NCBI GenBank assembly: GCA_918797485.1
Contig: CAKKNE010000005.1
Coordinates: 1,116,001 to 1,180,000 of the forward strand
Length of the DNA: 64,000 nucleotides
Source: Pelagomonas calceolata
Lineage: Eukaryota > Sar > Pelagophyceae > Pelagomonadales > Pelagomonadaceae
Direction of reading: 5' to 3'
Position numbers and translations under genes: made by a program. The notes below the pieces were generated by a model. The model was not told the DNA's origin. It saw only the letters and a program-made list of their open reading frames with translations, and did not search any database. Positions 54,298 through 64,000 of this stretch are shown piece by piece. Each line of letters opens with the position of its first letter. Positions within the stretch are counted from its first letter, which is position 1.

Positions 54298-57120
54298 ATG
54301 ATCGCCGTGCCCCCTTTCGTCGTCGCCGCGGTGGGCGGCGGCGTCGCTGGCGTCGCGTGGTGGGTCATCTTTGCGTGGTGGAAGTACGTCCTCGCCGTCG
54401 TGCTCCTCATCCTCGCGGGGCTCATCATACAATTACCGAGCGTGTGTCGCGGCACCTGCTTTAACAGTATGCCGGCCCGGACCGCTGCGATAGTCGCCGT
54501 CGCGTTGCTGGGCGACGACACCGCCGAGCGCCTCGCGATGATCGTCAGCATAACCAATGCTCACTTTGATCCGGCCGTCCGCAACGACCGCGGCAAGTGG
54601 GGTATTTTGACGCCGCAGCGGCGGAATTCGTGCGGCAGCCTCGCGCTGCAAGCGTTCCACTTATTCGTCATGGGCATCTTCATCAAATACTTGGACAGCC
54701 CTGAAACGGTAACACACGTAGCTATTGCGTACGCGAAAATGTTGGTGCATTTTGGCTTCTACCAAGTGGCTCGAAATGTGAACGACGGCTTCAAGAGCGG
54801 GGAACGCATCGAGAAGATTAACATATTACTAGCCTGCATGAAAATAGAACGGAAGTACTTCTATACGCCGACGGCCCTGGTTTTGGTCTGCGCGCACTTA
54901 GTTTTGGGCGACAAACTGACCATGTTTTTGATTTTACGTATCATCAAGGTCAGTTGCTTTACCACACATTACTGATGGACCTCCACTTATTTAGGCGTGG
55001 TGCTACTGGGGTGGGGCTGGTAATATTGCCCCGTCACGCTCTCCAGATCTCTTGAAGGTGTTACTGTACATCGCCGAGGACATCGATCCTCTCGTGAAAG
55101 AGTTCTTCGTAGCGTGGCCGGCGGGCCAGTTGGTCGAGACGGCGGATCAACGCCGCGTCTCGGCGGCGTACTACCTCGCCCAAGCCATCAGGATGAAGTG
55201 CGAGCACTACGACGGCCTCGTCGCGATCGCCTGGAACGACGCCGAGCAGCAGAAGGTGATGAAAGACGTCCCGATCAGTGTGTAATTCGACAGACGTGCG
55301 GTCTTCTATCTGACGCATGCGTTACTGATCGGTCAAGCGACCCGACGCTCGAGGCGCTTCTAGGAGAGACGCCGGATCACGCCATCGACGCGACGCGACG
55401 CCATCGACGCGACGCCAACGACATGACGAAGCCATCGAGGCGACGACGATCAATGCGACGCGACGCCAACGAGACGACGACGCGACAACGCCATCGACGC
55501 GACGACGCCACCGACGCTCCGTTCGCGCAGGTCATGGATGATATGCACGAGCAGCAATCGTCGAAACCGGCCTTCCTGGACGCCGCGCGGGCCATGAAGT
55601 CGTTTAGATTGATAGCGGTCGGCGGGGCCGTGAACCAGGACCCGGGCCACCCGCAGTTGCCGCCCATCGTGCTCTCGGCCAAGTGTTCAAGCCAGGACCT
55701 TTCATGGTCCAGAAACTTAACAAGTGCTGAAAGCATTGCCACCATGCTCGTGGGGCCAATTGCTGCATTGGTCTGCGCCATGCTCGCCGATAACGAGGAC
55801 GACGACGTGGAGACGTTTCCCAATAACGAAACGCTCGCGACGCTCACTAGTATGACCTACACGGCCCTCGACCCGAGACAGTCTATCTTTGCGGGCCGCG
55901 TCGTCACGCTCGTCGCCATCCCGCTCGGGCCGAACGGCAAATTATTGTTGGAAGATGCGTTGCGCTGGGAGCGGGAGGGCGAGCACTCGATCGAGAACGT
56001 GGCCTCGAACGAGATCTTGTCTCGCACGGCGCAGTCCGTCTCTGAGATAGGCTCGGTTCTGGCGCTGCGCGCTCGAGTTGAGGAGCAATCGCAAGCTGTG
56101 CTAAATGAGCTCGCGGCGGCTCACACGCTGATGATGGACCGCGAGAACCGCATCGCCGAGGCGCTCGAAAAAGCTAGGGCGAACGGAAATGAGCCTCGGG
56201 CGGTGGTCGTGCTGTATCAGCAGACGCACGGCCTCGGAGATCTCGAGCCTTCCGAGGCCGCGCTGCGTTCTTTCGAGAGCGACGACGCGGTCTACAATAT
56301 GAGATTAGGGTTAGCGAAGGTAGGCGTGTCGTCCATAGAAGCCCGGACCTACAATAGTAAGATGAATATCTCGGATCGCCTGGCGGACGCGTTACCAATT
56401 CAAGAACGATCGATGGCGCCCGATGCTGTGATCGTGGTGCCGCGCGGCCATGTATTCGAGTCTGATACGGCAAGGATAAGAATGTTGAACGAATATATGA
56501 AAGATGCGGCCTACAACGCGCGCTGGCTGACGACCGACGCCCTCCCTACTTTATTTGCGAACCCCTCCCTTTTCGACAACATAGACAATTCTAGCTTAGA
56601 TCTGTACCGGCCCTACAAGTTGACCACTGCTGAAGAGAAGAGCGCTTGGAAGGCGGCAAGCGTTGGAGGCGTTCCACCTGCCTTCAAGTTCGATAAAAAT
56701 GGTAGCTTTAGAACGACCGCGGACGTCCCGAAGCGGACGTCCTCGCGGCGCCAGGGCGGTGCTCCAGCTCCCGAGTTTATCGGTGGGATACAGAAGACTC
56801 GAAAAACCGCGACGACGAAGAAACCGCCGCGAGACTTAGAAGCTGAACTGAAACCGGAGGGGACGTGGAACCTCCCGGCGCTGCAGAAGATTCGCGGGGA
56901 GTTCCAGGACGAGGTCGACCGCTCCATTGCAGCTACAAACAGTGGCACCGAGTACCAAATCAAGTGGGGCGGGGAAAATAAGCAAGTGAAGTGCGCCTTC
57001 CAGGCGTTGTTCAAGTGCACCCGCGGCAAAACGGGAGGTAGAACAAACACTAGAAATGTGGACATCATGACGCACTTCATTAGTGTACTAGACGGAGTCA
57101 TTTCGTCCGAAGAGCTCTAG
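54298..57120 (+). CDS. Membrane protein of unknown function, three exons
   Basis: The proposed exons are 54298-54948, 55058-55279 and 55531-57120, all phase 0, giving 820 residues. Exon 1 starts with two hydrophobic segments (VVAAVGGGVAGVAWWVIFAWW and YVLAVVLLILAGLIIQL; the first shown in part overlaps residues 8-27), so the N-terminus is membrane-anchored. Joining gives IIK-VLLYIAEDIDPLV and VPIS-VMDDMHEQQSS. Exon 3 has a helical region (RARVEEQSQAVLNELAAAHTLMM, 24-residue coiled coil split here by description) and a basic, Thr/Arg-rich linker before a C-terminal SGTEYQIKWGGENKQVKCAF. No family is recognised. Intron 2 is full of CGCCATCGACGC repeats. Confidence 0.6.
54949..55057 (+). other. 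109-bp intron (GTCAGT...TTGAAG)
   Basis: It interrupts the membrane-protein gene after IIK. It has no CGCCATCGACGC motif and is less GC-rich than others. The acceptor is inferred from frame continuity only. Confidence 0.5.
55280..55530 (+). other. 251-bp intron with repeated CGCCATCGACGC motif
   Basis: The donor is GTGTAATTC and the acceptor TTCGCGCAG. Between 55378 and 55518 the motif GCCATCGACGCGACG occurs at least three times in full and several times in altered form, giving a degenerate tandem array rich in CGACG. Confidence 0.65.
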
Positions 57121-57630
57121 AGTTTGGCAGACCGCGCCGGGTGCCTTCGGCATGCCTGGTCCCAAGCGCGCGCAAATTCATTATATCACGTCGCTTCATA
57201 TAGCACTCCCCTCTCCCCCGTAATAACGTATTTCGACTTTATCGCGGCTACGCGTCCCGACAACGCGTAGTTACATATCTGTACACGAGCCGAAAAATAG
57301 TTTGCTACAGCCGGCCAGCTCCTAAACGTGAGGGTGCCGCCACGCGCGCCAATCGTCGTCCAGCAGCAGCAGCAGCGCCGGCGACAGCAGGCCGCGGACG
57401 ACGGTTGCTGCTGCTGAACGGTCCGCGCCCGCCGGCGGCGTCTGTGCCGCGATATTGTTCCTTCCCCTCCCCGATAGAATACTAAAATACAGTACTAGTA
57501 GGGCGCATTGGCTCGGCGGGATATCTAAGATGGACGGAGGAAATTTTAAGTAAACGTGGGGATGAATTTCGAGGACGCCCGCTGGACGGCGGGCGGGCTA
57601 AGATTGTGGAAGGGCGCCTCCGACGGCACG
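57121..57630. other. Spacer between convergent genes with CAG/CTG tract
   Basis: The 510-bp stretch holds a CAG-repeat run near 57362-57375 facing a TGCTGCTGCTG run near 57405-57416, which could form a hairpin. No supported gene is seen. Confidence 0.45.
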
Positions 57631-58647
57631 CTAGACGCCTGCCGCGGCCGGCACCTCCACCGCATGGGCCGTGGGGACCAGTTCCACCGCCCGGGCCGAC
57701 GCCCGGGCCGTCCGGGGCTTCGGCGCGGCCGGCTCGCAGCACCCGCCGTATGCCACACCGACGACAATCGCAACCGCGGCAATAACGCAGATACCCATAA
57801 GGACACAAAGTATGATAAGGACTTGCATGCCCCACCCGCCGCCGCCTTCGGAATCCTTCTCATTATGGTTCTTGTGGTCCTCCCACGCGAACCCGCTCGC
57901 CGTGAGCTCCTCGTCCGTGGGGATTTGAAACCCCGTGCAGCACGTGAAGAGGTCTCCATAAATGACATCCCCACGGCCTAAACCGTCAAGAAGTTTTCCC
58001 GCCCTGCATTTGTGCCCGTCCTTTATGACAGGCGTGGAGCCGCCCATGCAGCCCGGCGAGGTAGCACAGCAGTCGTCAGGTGCGTTGTCGTCGTCTTCGT
58101 CCGTGGCGCACATTTCGTTGTCGCACTGGAACAAAAACGTCGGTACCGGCGTGAGCGTCGGCGCCGGCGAGGTCGTCGGCGCCGCCGTGGGCACGTCCAC
58201 GCTGCAGAGGGGCACGTGGTCTACCCACGTGTAGTAGTGGGTGAACCAGAGGCCCGACGACTCAAAGGTGTTGCCCCCCGCGCCATTCATCACGGCGCGC
58301 CGCCTGTCGTAGGCCGCGCCGTTCCAGGCGCCGTTGTCCGGCTCGCCGGGCGCCCAGTTGTGGTACGCGGCGGTCGTCGAGTTGTCCTGCCAGAGCCACG
58401 TCTGGTCGACGGCGTGCGTGGCATGGTCGCCGCCGCGCTCCCGGAGGCCGATCCAGCAGGCTTGGTAGCCGCACGCGTCGCGCGCGGCCTCGTTGTCCGC
58501 GTCGCTGTAGATTGCGGCGAGCGCGCCACCGACGCTCGCGCAGTAGGCGGCTGCCTCTTGATAGGTCGCGGGGTCCGTTCCTACCTCATAGCCATTGTAC
58601 GCGGAGCAACCGGAAGCGAGCAGCCCGAGACGCAGGAGGCGACGCAT
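57631..58647 (-). CDS. C-type-lectin-domain single-pass membrane protein
   Basis: The 338-residue type I protein has a signal peptide (MRRLLRLGLLASGCSA) and a C-type lectin domain (about 17-150). The fold motif WIGLRERGG, then WLWQDNS and NWAPGEPDN (EPN-like sugar/Ca2+ site altered to EPDN), with WFTHYYTWVDHVPLCS near the end, supports this. A Thr/Pro-rich stalk follows at 155-170, then a Cys-rich juxtamembrane region and one transmembrane helix (about 285-310: LIILCVLMGICVIAAVAIV). The short cytosolic tail has paired Ala/Pro and Arg. It probably recognises surface glycans. The start at 58647 is preferred because it begins the signal peptide. Confidence 0.82.
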   Translation of the reverse strand: MRRLLRLGLLASGCSAYNGYEVGTDPATYQEAAAYCASVGGALAAIYSDADNEAARDACGYQACWIGLRERGGDHATHAVDQTWLWQDNSTTAAYHNWAPGEPDNGAWNGAAYDRRRAVMNGAGGNTFESSGLWFTHYYTWVDHVPLCSVDVPTAAPTTSPAPTLTPVPTFLFQCDNEMCATDEDDDNAPDDCCATSPGCMGGSTPVIKDGHKCRAGKLLDGLGRGDVIYGDLFTCCTGFQIPTDEELTASGFAWEDHKNHNEKDSEGGGGWGMQVLIILCVLMGICVIAAVAIVVGVAYGGCCEPAAPKPRTARASARAVELVPTAHAVEVPAAAGV

Positions 58648-59195
58648 GGGTGGAGCTCGACGCGGCCGAACGTCCGTCGCCGCCGGGCAGCCCAGATGAG
58701 CCCAATTGGGAGAGGCGAGACGTCCGTCGCCGCCGGGCAGCCCGGCAGCCCGCCGCATACAACTCGATCGGGAGAGCCTAGAGCCACGCGCACACTAGGC
58801 GCGCAATTCAGCTCGACGGGATGTGTCGAGATGCTCCCATGTGGCTGGCTCGCACCCATGATAACTACAGATCACGAGCCAAGAAGCTACAAAGCTACTA
58901 GCCTGCCAAAGTTGCTCGAGCTGCAGGCTTTTTAGAGAGCCCCATCTACGCGGTGAGGACCGCTGCCCCGCCCCGCGCCCGCGGGTCCAGACCCCCTCCC
59001 CGGCTCGCGCGCCCTCCCGACCGCGCGCCGGCCGCCGGCGGGTGCCACCATCCCTGGCAGTTCCCTTCCACAAACCGCGCGCCGCGCGCCCGCCCCCGGC
59101 CACCCCCGTACGCGTGCGCGCCCGCCCCCGGCCACCCCCGTACGAGTGCGACCCGCGCCCCCGCCCCCGGCGCAGGCACGCACCGATCCGTCAAA
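58648..59195. other. Divergent spacer with short direct repeats
   Basis: This 548-bp spacer between the lectin and four-TM genes contains a 24-bp direct repeat (58670-58693 and 58720-58743) and two units of a Pro-codon-like GCCCCCGGCCACCCCCGTACG tract (about 59085-59155). A weak CTACTAGC sequence near 58894-58901 could be a decayed promoter palindrome. Confidence 0.45.
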
Positions 59196-59825
59196 ATGGG
59201 CAATTGCTGCGCCGGCGAGGCGGAGAACCACGGCTGCTGCGCCGTGCCGCAGGGCTCGTGCAAGGGCCGCGCGGCGCAGGTCATGAGCATCTTGGGGTTG
59301 GTCCTGGCCTCCATCTTCTTCGTCATTAACCTCATCTTCAGCACCCTGTGGATCGCCGGATTCTTTATGGCAATCGGCCTCCCGGGGGCGGGCATCGGCA
59401 TCTACATCCAGTTCTTCTGCCTCCTCCTCTCGATCATCGCGTTCTCGCTCGGGCTCTGCTGCTGCACGGGCGAGCGGGGCTGGAATTGTACCAGTGTCTT
59501 CCTGCTCGTGCTCGTGATTCTTTATGTGGTAGCGATCGCGTGCATGGCCATCTCGCACGGCCGCCTCGACGCGATGATCGACGAGGCGTGCGACGAGGAC
59601 GACGACCCCTACTCCTCCAACGACAACGACTGCGACGACAGCGGGCTCCACGGCGTCTTCAGCATCATGTACGCGTGCGTCCTCATCAACGCCATCTTCG
59701 CGGCGATCGCCGGCGGCCTCCTCCGGTCCGCGTCGCCGGAGTGGGTCGGCCAGGGCGACGGCGACGCGCCTCCGGTGGTCACCGCCTCGGCCGCGGACGT
59801 CGAGCTCGCGAACACGAAGGCCTGA
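59196..59825 (+). CDS. Four-transmembrane protein with MGNCC myristoylation-type start
   Basis: The 209-residue protein starts MGNCCAGE, a typical N-myristoylation and palmitoylation motif. It has four predicted membrane segments at about 30-50, 55-80, 90-115 and 160-180, with a large acidic loop (ACDEDDDPYSSNDNDCDDSG) between segments 3 and 4. The topology resembles tetraspanin- or MARVEL-like proteins, but no family signature is certain. The start is chosen at this motif; the frame is open further upstream through GC-rich sequence. The C-terminus is short and acidic. Confidence 0.7.
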   Translation: MGNCCAGEAENHGCCAVPQGSCKGRAAQVMSILGLVLASIFFVINLIFSTLWIAGFFMAIGLPGAGIGIYIQFFCLLLSIIAFSLGLCCCTGERGWNCTSVFLLVLVILYVVAIACMAISHGRLDAMIDEACDEDDDPYSSNDNDCDDSGLHGVFSIMYACVLINAIFAAIAGGLLRSASPEWVGQGDGDAPPVVTASAADVELANTKA

Positions 59826-60255
59826 GCGCGGCCCGAGTCGCCTTCTTGGTTCAATTACTCAAGTTCGCCGCGCCCGCCGTCCCCAAGTTCTCGCGGGCCC
59901 GTCTCCTACTACGCATCCCCCCACGAGCCGCCTCGCTGAGCGCGCCGCTGAATTAACTTCCGTCGTCCTAGAAGATGGGTCTTATGCGGCGGGGCCGGTG
60001 GACGGCCCGCGGCGCTCGTAGGCAGGGAGCTTTAGGAGGGCGGTCGAGCGTGCGGGTTTTCGTCGAGGGGCGGCTGCGCCCTCCGACGACCCGAGGCGTC
60101 GGCCGACGCCTCGGAGGGGCTCCCGGCGCCGCCGCGCTCGCGCCGGCGGGACCCACCCCGCAACACCGGGGGGAATTTGGTCCAGTGAGAGGAGGCAATA
60201 GCCACCGATGGGGCAGCGCCCGATGGCGCCGGGCTCAATAAAGCTGCGGTAGAGC
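59826..60255. other. Spacer upstream of IPT/TIG gene
   Basis: This 430-bp stretch has several overlapping GC-rich open frames on both strands but nothing recognisable. No copy of the palindromic element was found. Confidence 0.4.
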
Positions 60256-63200
60256 ATGCCTATGGGCCGGCCAGCGCTGCGCTGGCTCGCGCTCGTGGCT
60301 GCTGCCGCTGCGGCGCCAAATGGGGCAGCCTTGCTGGGGCTGGTCGCGGCGGTGCGCGCGCGGACCTGGTCCGCCGCCCCGTTGTTGGAGACGTCGACGC
60401 GCCAGGCGACGACCTGGGTCTTCGGCGAGAACCGCTGGGACGATGAATCTGTATGGACCGACGTCGACGGGCTCGCCGTCTCGATCAAAACCAGCAAACA
60501 CTTCGTGCTGCTCAGTTACCAGGTGGGCCTCGAGGCGTCCTACGACGCGGACGGCGAGCTCTTCATGTGGGAGAAGTTCGATCCTCTCACCGGTGGGACC
60601 GTCACGCAGCGGCGCGTCGGCGCCGGGAGCTTCGTCGAATCCGGTCGAATACAAATGAGGTTTATTGTTGATGGTGTACCTCTAAGAGAAGGTTCGGCCC
60701 ATGTCTCGGCGACGCTGACGAGCAAGGGGCGCTCGAAGCTGGAGCACATCGAGGGGACCGCGGTTCTGCAACCAGGCAACGCCACCAGAGACATTAAAGT
60801 GCAGTGGAAGCCCTCGGGCAAGTTGGTCTGGTCCTCGTCCCCCTCCACCGGAGACGGTTTCATGAGTGGACGGGTCCTCGCGGCGACCGCGCACGATACC
60901 ATGTATGCATCATCACCTCTGACTCCAGCCGCGATCACGCAGAAGGACTGGTTTCCAGTAGAACAGTCGTCTCTGAACATTTCATTGAATGAAACGACGG
61001 CCGTACGTTTTGGGTATGCTCTTACCGTAAGCGCCGCGGCGCCGGGGCCTCAAATGTTAGCATCACCGCTTACTGCTGATGATTATGTGCAAGCGCGATT
61101 AGTGGTTGATAACACGCCGTCGGACGAGTCCGTCGCGACGTTGGGCACGAAGGAACGGGCCGCGTCCGTTGCCGGCGTGTTGGCGCGAGATGTCGTGCTA
61201 GACCTGCCCAAAGGCGCGCACAATGTACGACTCGAGTGGCGGCGCGCGGGCAACTCACCTAGAATGTGGCGCAACGACCCGAACTGTCTAGATGGATTTG
61301 GGAGTTCCCGTCTCCTCTACGCTTCATTAAGTGATTATGGTGTTTACGCTACAAAACACGCCCAGGTCTTGGCCGGTATGCAGTACAAGCGCAAGACGGC
61401 GAAAAGCATTACTGATATAAGGGCCAAATCCAAAAACGAGTGGGCCACCGTTGAAAGTGATACGTTCGTCGTCGAGCAGGACGCGCAAGTACTCCTACGG
61501 TACGCGCTGCCGGTCGCACTGCACAAGTTGAGTAATTGGGACGCGTGGACCTTTGATCAATTGCAGGCCGTGCAGGCGCGGTTACTCGTCGATGGTGTTA
61601 TTTATAGGGAGGATTCATCCTCGGTGGGAGGTTTTCAGAGTTCGGGTCTGCACGATGACTTGCGGGGCGCTCTTGCCTTACCACTCTTAGCAGGAACACA
61701 TTCCTGCACCCTACAATGGAAAAGTGTGGGCGACGAGACCTGGTACTTGGCCTCGAAACATCTGGGCGGCACGGGCAAGGGTGTGATTGACGTGATCGTG
61801 GACTTCCGGCAACAGGCTTCGTTACAAGTGGTACACCAGTCATTCTCGGTCAAGGAGGATACTTCAGTAAACTTAAAAGGTATCAGCGTGCAGGGCGTGT
61901 CCTTCGTGGACAACTACGACGTTTCACTGGAAGTACATGCGTCGTCTGGTGACGTGTCACTACATAACTTTACGGGTCCTACGAAGGAGGCCAACCTTTT
62001 ACTAAAGGAGCTGACGTATACGCCCTGCGCCGAGTGCTGGGGGCGCGACGAGGTTCAACTGGAATTAGTGACGGAGGAAGGTACAGTATTTAACGCCACG
62101 CTATCTATCGAAATCGAGCCCGTCGACGACGTCCCGGAGCTAGAAGCCCCGGACTTACTCGAGGTCGAATCTAGAGTTTCGTTGCGAGGCATCTCCGTTT
62201 CGGATGTGGACAGCGAAGATGAAGCGTACAAGCTGACCTTATTCGCGCTGGGTGGCGTCTTCGAGGGCTGTCGCAACGCCACGGCGACGTCCGTCCTGGA
62301 ATATGAGATGACATTGGACGCGATGAATTTATGTTTACAGGAAAGCTACTACCGGCCGCTCGAAGGCTTCGCCGAGGCCTTCGTCGACAACGTCACTTTG
62401 ACCCTAGAAGACCCCGGTCCGTCGAAGCACCGCCTGACGGAGCATATACAAATCCACGCTGCTGTAGCACAGAGTGGTCCTCGCATCGAGCTGCCGCCCT
62501 ACTACGAGTTGGGGTTGGAGGGCTTTATCGTGGAAGGCGACGATGCGAACACGACTGTCTCATTGACCACCGATGCGCTCGATGCCCTACTACGACTAGA
62601 TAGCCTCGAGCAAGGAGTGTCGATTGATCAAACGGAGCACGGCATCATCCTAAGGGGTTCAGCTAAAGCTATCTCGACGACGCTGCAGTCGCTGACGTAC
62701 GTCCGCGAGCCCTCGTTCGAGGGCAGTGATACGATCACGGCCGTCATAAGAACGAGTAACGCGTCGCGCACGGCGAAAGTAGCCATCGACGTGCGGGGCG
62801 GCGACGCGACGGAATTGTCATTAGTTGATCTCAAGCCTCGGCGGGGCTTCGGGGGCACTCGAGTACGGGTGACAGTGTTGCATGCCGACGAGTTTCCTCT
62901 ACAGTGCCAGTTCGGGGAGCGAGGCGCGGCCAAAGCTCGTAAAGTGGACAACGAGACCTTTGAGTGTGTGGCACCTCAAGGTAGAGCGGGCTACGCTTCT
63001 CTTAGAGTGCACAACAGACGGTTCTGGTCGGACCCTATACAATTTCTGTATGAAGAACCTGTTCGAGTGGTACGAATAACGCCGCCCGTCGGTAGCGTCA
63101 ATACGCCCCTTTTGCTGCATGTTGACAGCGTCATGCCCTCGCCCGACCTAGCTTGCCACTTTGGTGATGTAATTGTAAAGGCGACTAGACTGGATTCCAC

Positions 63201-64000
63201 AACAGTAGCTTGTACGGCGCCGGATCTGAATGGAACTGTGGAGGTCGCAGTGTCGACGAACGGTGTGGATCACGGACCGTCATCGCTCTTCGAGTTTGTG
63301 GACGTGCCCTCGTCACTCACATTGGAACCAGCTTCGGGCGGTCTAGCTCCCCAACTCATTCGCGTGACGACGGATGTTCCATTAAAACGGTTGCCGCACT
63401 TCTGCCGCTTTGGTTTATATGAGACGCCGGCCGCCGTTTTGGATGACTATACGCTAGCCTGCGAGGCACCGAGATCAACAGAGAACCAGGCGGTGCGCGT
63501 CTCCATTGATGGCGGGGCGTCCTACGGCGAGGCTTTTGCAATCTATCGACGCGTCGACAGTGCCATAGCCTGGATCGCGCCAGCAATGGGGTCGCATGGC
63601 ACCCTAGTTACCATAGGGGGCCGCGGCTTCGATGCCTCGACGACGTGTCGCTTCGGTTCTACAGAAGTGGAGGCCGCCGTCGTCTCGGCCGAGGAGCTCG
63701 TATGTCGCGCGCCGGTCGGAAATGGCACCGTTGCGATCGGACTGCTTGTTGACGAGGTCGAGATTTCTTCAAGGCACAGTTACACGTACGTGGAGCCGAC
63801 GCTGCTCGGGTCGCTCTCTCCGAATACGGGGCCGACGACGGGGGGCACTTTGGTCACGATCCACGGCCTGCGCCTGGCCGACGACGCTTCTTGCAACTTT
63901 GGCAACGCGTCGGTGCCGGCGCGCTGGGTCTCCGCCGAGCAGATCGAGTGCGCGGCGCCGCCTCATAAAGAGGGTGTAGTGGACGTGACCGTCGCCGGCG
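60256..64000 (+). CDS. Large secreted or membrane protein with IPT/TIG domains (partial, runs off window)
   Basis: The frame is open for at least 1248 codons and has no stop before the window end. The signal peptide is at residues 1-30 (MGRPALRWLALVAAAAAAP). Two N-terminal regions repeat a beta-rich pattern with CTLQWKSVG- and VRLEWRRAG-type strands, as in PA14-like modules. Cadherin-like segments follow at about 530-850 (FSVKEDTSVNLKGISVQ, VEGDDANTTVSL). From about 855 a tandem array of IPT/TIG immunoglobulin-like domains begins (VRITPPVGSVNTPLLLHVDS, IAPAMGSHGTLVTIGGRGFD, LSPNTGPTTGGTLVTIHG), each with a C-x-FG pair. This resembles polycystin/fibrocystin-like or plexin-type ectodomains for adhesion or sensing. 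Many NxS/T sites are present. Confidence 0.8.
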   Translation, partial: MPMGRPALRWLALVAAAAAAPNGAALLGLVAAVRARTWSAAPLLETSTRQATTWVFGENRWDDESVWTDVDGLAVSIKTSKHFVLLSYQVGLEASYDADGELFMWEKFDPLTGGTVTQRRVGAGSFVESGRIQMRFIVDGVPLREGSAHVSATLTSKGRSKLEHIEGTAVLQPGNATRDIKVQWKPSGKLVWSSSPSTGDGFMSGRVLAATAHDTMYASSPLTPAAITQKDWFPVEQSSLNISLNETTAVRFGYALTVSAAAPGPQMLASPLTADDYVQARLVVDNTPSDESVATLGTKERAASVAGVLARDVVLDLPKGAHNVRLEWRRAGNSPRMWRNDPNCLDGFGSSRLLYASLSDYGVYATKHAQVLAGMQYKRKTAKSITDIRAKSKNEWATVESDTFVVEQDAQVLLRYALPVALHKLSNWDAWTFDQLQAVQARLLVDGVIYREDSSSVGGFQSSGLHDDLRGALALPLLAGTHSCTLQWKSVGDETWYLASKHLGGTGKGVIDVIVDFRQQASLQVVHQSFSVKEDTSVNLKGISVQGVSFVDNYDVSLEVHASSGDVSLHNFTGPTKEANLLLKELTYTPCAECWGRDEVQLELVTEEGTVFNATLSIEIEPVDDVPELEAPDLLEVESRVSLRGISVSDVDSEDEAYKLTLFALGGVFEGCRNATATSVLEYEMTLDAMNLCLQESYYRPLEGFAEAFVDNVTLTLEDPGPSKHRLTEHIQIHAAVAQSGPRIELPPYYELGLEGFIVEGDDANTTVSLTTDALDALLRLDSLEQGVSIDQTEHGIILRGSAKAISTTLQSLTYVREPSFEGSDTITAVIRTSNASRTAKVAIDVRGGDATELSLVDLKPRRGFGGTRVRVTVLHADEFPLQCQFGERGAAKARKVDNETFECVAPQGRAGYASLRVHNRRFWSDPIQFLYEEPVRVVRITPPVGSVNTPLLLHVDSVMPSPDLACHFGDVIVKATRLDSTTVACTAPDLNGTVEVAVSTNGVDHGPSSLFEFVDVPSSLTLEPASGGLAPQLIRVTTDVPLKRLPHFCRFGLYETPAAVLDDYTLACEAPRSTENQAVRVSIDGGASYGEAFAIYRRVDSAIAWIAPAMGSHGTLVTIGGRGFDASTTCRFGSTEVEAAVVSAEELVCRAPVGNGTVAIGLLVDEVEISSRHSYTYVEPTLLGSLSPNTGPTTGGTLVTIHGLRLADDASCNFGNASVPARWVSAEQIECAAPPHKEGVVDVTVAG

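Noticed and set aside
1-64000. tRNA or rRNA genes
   Set aside because: I saw no cloverleaf with A and B boxes nor conserved rRNA segments while reading; a tRNAscan run would settle this.

Overview
The window looks like nuclear DNA of a small, gene-dense, GC-rich eukaryotic alga. It carries eukaryote-only genes (cohesin loader Scc2/NIPBL, signal peptidase subunit SPCS1, TAPT1, MYND-finger/TPR, GCK-domain and SAM/ankyrin proteins), short GT-AG introns of about 66-250 bp, secretory and transit-like leaders, and no bacterial-style operons. The ankyrin proteins with a terminal LP-x-(D/E)-V tail and the MYND + RING-variant + TPR architecture are familiar to me from pelagophyte stramenopiles (Aureococcus, Pelagomonas). 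That assignment is inference, not proof.

Layout: 0.25-9.1 kb holds an ankyrin protein, an ER-type DnaJ/TPR protein, a low-molecular-weight tyrosine phosphatase, a GCK-domain protein, TAPT1 and a four-repeat Myb protein. 9.1-16 kb holds a remarkable protein with four histone folds in the order H3-H4-H4-H3, a TrmB-like methyltransferase, a kelch protein and a two-exon glutathione-transferase-like gene. 16-24.6 kb holds aldose 1-epimerase (two exons), a SUMO-like protein, MYND/TPR, ankyrin, CRAL-TRIO (two exons), an alpha/beta hydrolase and SPCS1. 25.2-32.8 kb is one open frame of 2531 codons with EF-hands, 47-residue tandem repeats, a ubiquitin-like domain, RAMA, UIM, BRCTs, SANT and a putative TET/JBP-associated glycosyltransferase domain. 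32.8-34.3 kb is repeat-rich and nearly gene-free. 34.3-49.1 kb holds Scc2, a Rix1/PELP1-like protein, a large secreted repeat protein (two exons), TPR and ankyrin genes. 49.5-54 kb is an accessory stretch with a Cys-rich protein, a 263-bp inverted repeat pair and two convergent proline-rich genes. 54.3-64 kb holds a three-exon membrane protein, a C-type lectin receptor, a four-TM protein and a huge IPT/TIG extracellular protein that runs off the window.

Genes alternate between divergent pairs sharing about 300-450 bp and convergent pairs whose stop codons are 1-35 bp apart. Most of the divergent spacers, and several single upstream regions, contain one copy of an imperfect palindrome built of GCTAGC and GTAAGACACTAGC. 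I count 14 good copies and 3 degenerate ones, at about 75-260 bp from start codons, and regard it as a candidate core promoter element of this genome. A second recurrent motif, CGCCATCGACGC, sits in several introns and may mark an introner-like family. No tRNA, rRNA or CRISPR array was recognised.
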